Shown in pieces: positions 60,308 to 64,000 of a stretch of 64,000 nucleotides of DNA. Source of the stretch: Cucumis sativus (taxonomy: Eukaryota; Streptophyta; Magnoliopsida; Cucurbitales; Cucurbitaceae). The position numbers and the translations under genes were made by a program. Position 1 is the first letter of the stretch, and each line of letters begins with the position of its first letter. The stretch spans positions 310,001 to 374,000 of the forward strand of contig NW_022279559.1 of the NCBI RefSeq assembly GCF_000004075.3, read 5' to 3'. The notes below the pieces were generated by a model that was given only the letters and a program-made list of their open reading frames with translations, was not told the DNA's origin and did not search any database.

Positions 60308-63300
60308 ATGGAAGAACTAAGGAAACTAGAACAAGTACATACACTCATTACATTAATGGACTCCCGCGGAATCCCCATCACTTCTTCTTCTTCCTCCAAT
60401 CGATTCATTGCCAATTTCCTTCTCCTTTTGGTACTTTCTCACTCAACTTCATCTCTGCTTTACGTTCTAAATTCCTCATCCAATTTGAACATTTCAATTC
60501 CTCCACTTCCCCTAGTAAAATGGTATGTTTCTTGATTGCAGCTTGATTTATTGGTGCTGATGAATCGTTGTTCTGATGTGAGTTTGTTTCATAATTGAAT
60601 TGTATTTGTATGTTAGGTGCAACCATGTGGAGAGCTTGACTTTGACGATAAATTCGATTTGGTTTCTGAATACATGCCGAAGGTGAGTGCAAGCTAAACC
60701 ACTGATGACTTTGATTCATTTGACTCCTGCCCATCAACTTTTCTTTTGTTCTACAGTTTTCGGAAGAGTTTCTTGGCGATGTATCATTGCTGCTTGGCGA
60801 TGGAGGTACTATGTTCTTATGATTTTTTTTTTAAGTACAACAATTGGGGGTTGGGATTCAAACCTCCCACCTCTAGGATGGAATGTTATGTCAATTACAA
60901 CTTAGCTAAGCTTGCTTTGATATCTATTCTTATGATCTAACTGAAATGTAGATGTAGATCAATAAAATAAGGAAAGTTGTGGAATGATTTTGTTTATTGG
61001 TATTTGTTAGGGTATATATTGATGTTTAATCTTGGAGAGAGATTTTATTTGTTTGTTGCGGAGGTAGTGGCCCTACTATTGATTGGTTGCTATGGTTTAA
61101 TTTGTTTCAGACTATAGGGGAAAGGAGATGGAAAACACTTTGCAGCCTTATTGTGACAATAAGCTGGATCTTGGTTCTTCCCAGAACTATTGTGGGGAAA
61201 TGGCTATGGTTGGCTTGGATGCAATGCAGCGTGCAAATTCTACACTTGAAGATTTTGTAAGTGCATGGTATAGACTTTTTATTTTTGTTTTGAATCTTTG
61301 ATTGAATATTAAATATTTGGGGGACTTCCATTGGCAAATACCTCTGATGGCATATGGTCGTATCGGCAGCATATATGGTTCAGACCTGTGGATGGGCTGG
61401 GCTGGGTTGGTTCAGTTCTTCCTTGCTGTCCCCTCTTTGTTCCAAAGTAAGGGGTTTCAAATTAGCTGAGTGCAGGACTCTTTTGTAGCAATATTCCACT
61501 AGTAAATCAGTTGATGGAGAAAAGCTAAGGTTTTAGGTTAGTGGGTCTAACTGAGGAACTTGGAGGTGCTCACCGAAGAATTCACTATTGCTGATTTTGT
61601 GACGAACTGCTGGTATTTCCTCTCCAACACATTGGAATCTCAGGTTTAGAAGTAAGAAGCAGACACTTTGATTTGGCTAGGGTGTCCGTGTTTGACACGT
61701 TTTAGACACTTGTACACTCTGATACTTGCTGGACATATATTGGACACTTGTTATTGCAGTGGATGTGCTAGTTACCACTTACTAGTTATACAAAGGCAAT
61801 ATAGGTCCAACATTGTCAGACATGTCTAGAACACTTAACTTCGAATAAATTTTGGGAACAAAATGCACCAAATTCATTTTTTAAGCATACAAATGCATCA
61901 ACTTTTTAACTTTGTATTTCCTTATATTAAAATGGTATATATTTTTAACAATGTATATTTTGTAATGCTTTCCTAGACTTTTAAAAAATGAAGTGTCATG
62001 ATGTTTGTGTCGTGTCCTATGTGTGTGTTGTATTCGTATCTATGCTTCTTAGTTTAGAAGGTGGTTACATGGAGTGAAAATTGAGGAGTGGTACAACATG
62101 TCAAAATTGAAGTTGGAATCGGTTGGATTTAAAAACATTGTCTTCAAAGTGGTTAGTTTGTTCAATTGAGGGACTTTCTTTTTATTGATTTTTTCCTCTT
62201 CTTCTGGTCTAAACTGGGAAGGTTTTATTTATTTATTTATTTACGTGCTGTTGTAAGTCATTGTTAGAATTAATGGGCTTGGCCCAAGGAAGGATTTACC
62301 CTAATTTCCTATCCCTTTTATCATAAGTCTTCCCTTTTGTATCTTTTGTTAATATGAGAAATTAATAAGAGAGCCAATTGTGGTTTTTCTTCCGGTACTT
62401 GGGTTTCCATGTAACTCAGTGTCTATTTTACTTTACCGCTTTTAACAGTCATATTACGGGCTTGTTAGATGTCTTATCACCTCTCCCCATTTTGTAATCT
62501 CGGTTCTTGTTTTAATTCAGGTCTCAAGGCATACAATTACTGTCATGATTTTCTTTTCGGATTTTAGGCCTTTTTCCTTTAAAATAATTCTTTTATGTCT
62601 AGAATCTTTTGGATTAGTAAACTTAGGCTATGACAATTCTGCCATATAACAAGCTGACATTATAATTCATTCTGCAGTTCAGATCTTATTTCATGTTTCA
62701 CGGAATGGATGCAAACAAACCTCAATCTGTATTCAAATACTTTCCCATTCTGTCATTTACGGAAAGTTACATATATCAGGTTATGTCCTACTCTTTTCTT
62801 TAGTTGTCTTTGGTGGAAAATTAGATGTACAAAGGTTCAAGGATAATGTTGCAGTTAAGAAAAAAAAAAATTAAAGAGAAAGAGAGAGGGAGAAGAGAAA
62901 AAACTCTTCAATGATTAATACGAAGGTTGGAGGATGTTACATCAATTGTTTCTTATTAAGAAAAACACAAAGAAAGAAAGAAAGTAAGAAGAAATGAATT
63001 TGAATTTTGCTTTGGTCTCAATGTAAACAACTACAGGAATTAGTGGATGGAGAATATTTGAATATCTTTTGCTAAAATGAACTTTGACAGAATGAAGAAA
63101 CTTCATCCGAGTGTGGTGTGAATATAAATACACGTTTCTTGAAGTAGTACATCTATATAGAGGAGATCATTGATCATTCGGTGTCAGTTTTGGGTTCAGC
63201 TAACTAGTTTTGAAGAGGTTCATTGTTTGGTGAAATGAACGAAAAAAGTACTGAAAGGAGAAGATTAAAAAGAAGAGAGGGAGAAGAAAAGAAGAAAAGG

Positions 63301-64000
63301 AGAAGAGAAGGAAGAAGAATAGAAGAAAGAAGAGATGAAGCTAGAAAGAGAAGAGAAGAAAGATAAGAGGAGCAAAAAGAAGAAAGAAAAGAAGAAAGAA
63401 AAGAAGAAGAAAGGAGAAGAAAATAAAGGTGGAGAAAGGAGAAGAAAATAAAGGTGGAGAAAGGAGACACGAGAATAGGAAGAAGTTATTCCTAAGGAGC
63501 CGCAGCAACACATTGCCACAAAACACACGTTTATTTATTTGTTTATATTTATTCTTCTTTTTAAAACAATTTTTTTGATGGGCTTTAGCAACTGGCCCAA
63601 ATCAAGATGTATCATTAAGTCGACTTACTGAAGCTGGTTCGGTTGGTAAATCAGATGGCTCACCTTTTCTATTTTTGATGCTCATGCCCACTTGGCCACT
63701 TCTATAACCCAATCATGTCTTTACTATGATCTCAGTGACCTTGGGTTCTGTTTTGTTTGTGCATAATGAATTTATCTTCATGCTGCAGCTGGACACTTTG
63801 AATGAGAAGATAGTTTTGGGTGGATTTGCTTTTGGAGAATCTCAGGTGTTAATAGAATACTGGATAAGATGAAACATGGCAATTAAGCACTTGTGCATTT
63901 AGCTGACGAACTTTCATATGATTTTTCCACTGAGATTTAGGAAACAAATGAAAAGAGCACTAAGATTCTAAGTGCTATCAGATCTGATCCACTTCAACCA
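60308..64000 (+). CDS. Conserved plant protein of unknown function (5' part, runs off the window)
   Basis: Seven exons are visible, all in frame: 60308-60430, 60617-60682, 60757-60805, 61111-61256, 62678-62779, 63789-63845 and 63941 to the edge, about 200 codons so far. The protein starts MEELRKLEQVHTLITLMDSR, has a Ser tract and a Leu-rich helix (SNRFIANFLLLL), then VQPCGELDFDDKFDLVSEYM. Its most distinctive part is MAMVGLDAMQRANSTLEDF joined to FRSYFMFHGMDANKPQ and KYFPILSFTESYIYQLDTLN. I recognise this as a plant-conserved uncharacterised type but cannot give it a name or activity. No signal peptide or clear membrane span is seen. Introns 3, 4 and 5 carry a SINE-like fragment, a small solo LTR and a purine tract. 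The gene is cut off by the window end. Confidence 0.75.
60838..60925 (-). mobile_element. SINE-like fragment in intron 3 of the unknown gene
   Basis: On the minus strand TAGCTAAGTTGTAATTGACA (A-box region, about 60884-60907) is followed by GGTTTGAATCCC (B box, 60853-60864). It resembles the + strand fragment at 37683-37760, so both probably belong to one SINE family. Confidence 0.5.
62262..62447 (+). mobile_element. Short solo LTR (TRIM-like), 186 bp, with 5-bp TSD
   Basis: The element starts TGTTAG at 62262 and ends TTAACA at 62447, giving a nearly perfect terminal inverted repeat (TGTTA(G/A)). It is flanked by the exact duplication GTCAT at 62257-62261 and 62448-62452. The interior (AATGGGCTTGGCCCAAGG near the start, GAAATTAATAAGAGAG later) has the texture of short plant LTRs. 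There is no coding sequence or second LTR, so it is a solo LTR of a terminal-repeat-in-miniature or small LTR element. It sits in intron 4 of the unknown gene. Confidence 0.8.
63238..63476 (+). repeat. Polypurine tract of about 235 bp, with 25-bp tandem repeat
   Basis: The + strand is almost entirely A and G (GAAGAA, AGAGAAG, AAAGAAG units) with very few pyrimidines. Near its end AGGAGAAGAAAATAAAGGTGG is repeated with a period of 25 bp (about 63412-63462). It lies in intron 5 of the unknown gene. The Ser/Leu/Phe-rich frames on the opposite strand are an artefact of this composition. Confidence 0.8.

Noticed and set aside
63204-63528. Several overlapping Ser/Leu/Phe-rich minus-strand frames
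   Set aside because: Produced by the polypurine tract; no codon bias or conserved motif.

Overview
This is a 64 kb piece of AT-rich nuclear DNA from a flowering plant. The genes have plant intron-exon structure, T-rich introns, GT-AG splice sites and eudicot-type proteins, among them histone H3.3 with the plant-specific residues, a class III peroxidase, a PABN-type poly(A)-binding protein and a LanC-like GCL protein. Protein wording and repeat style suggest a cucurbit (Cucumis-like), but that is an inference and was not tested by any search.

Layout. 1-4800 is repeat DNA: a solo LTR of 1,924 bp (965-2888, 5-bp target duplication AGGAC) lies inside older repeat sequence that also holds three 130-bp tandem units. 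4830-5230 (-) is a small secreted cysteine-rich Ole e 6-like gene. 6725-7499 is a fold-back element with long inverted arms. 9180-9578 (+) is a short single-exon gene with a Cys/His N-terminal motif. 9.6-20.5 kb has no convincing protein gene, but contains a long hairpin (12723-12945) and a SINE-like fragment. 21168-25933 (+) is a nine-exon SCAI homologue and 27921-28640 (+) is histone H3.3. 32688-34454 (+) is a coiled-coil WEB-family-like gene, convergent with the LanC-like gene at 35170-40149 (-). 43697-46060 (-) is a predicted plastid membrane/coiled-coil protein, and 47815-50848 (-) is nuclear poly(A)-binding protein PABN. 53084-54971 is a second, diverged solo LTR of the first family. 56601-59143 (+) is a peroxidase 17-like gene, and 60308 to the window end (+) is a conserved plant gene of unknown function that runs off the edge.

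The genes are unrelated housekeeping or tissue-specific genes and do not form a pathway or cluster. I found no previously undescribed multi-gene system. The most consequential observation is that four of the ten genes (SCAI, H3.3, the plastid protein, the peroxidase) carry six single-base frame breaks in total, every one explicable as a homopolymer one base too short or too long, while all splice sites and downstream frames stay intact. This looks like residual long-read assembly error rather than gene death, and it would make an automatic annotation truncate all four. Other points of interest are two LTR insertions with exact target duplications, a GC-AG intron in SCAI, a LanC-like protein in which all three zinc-ligand positions are replaced, and a set of tRNA-derived SINE-like fragments, most of them in introns.
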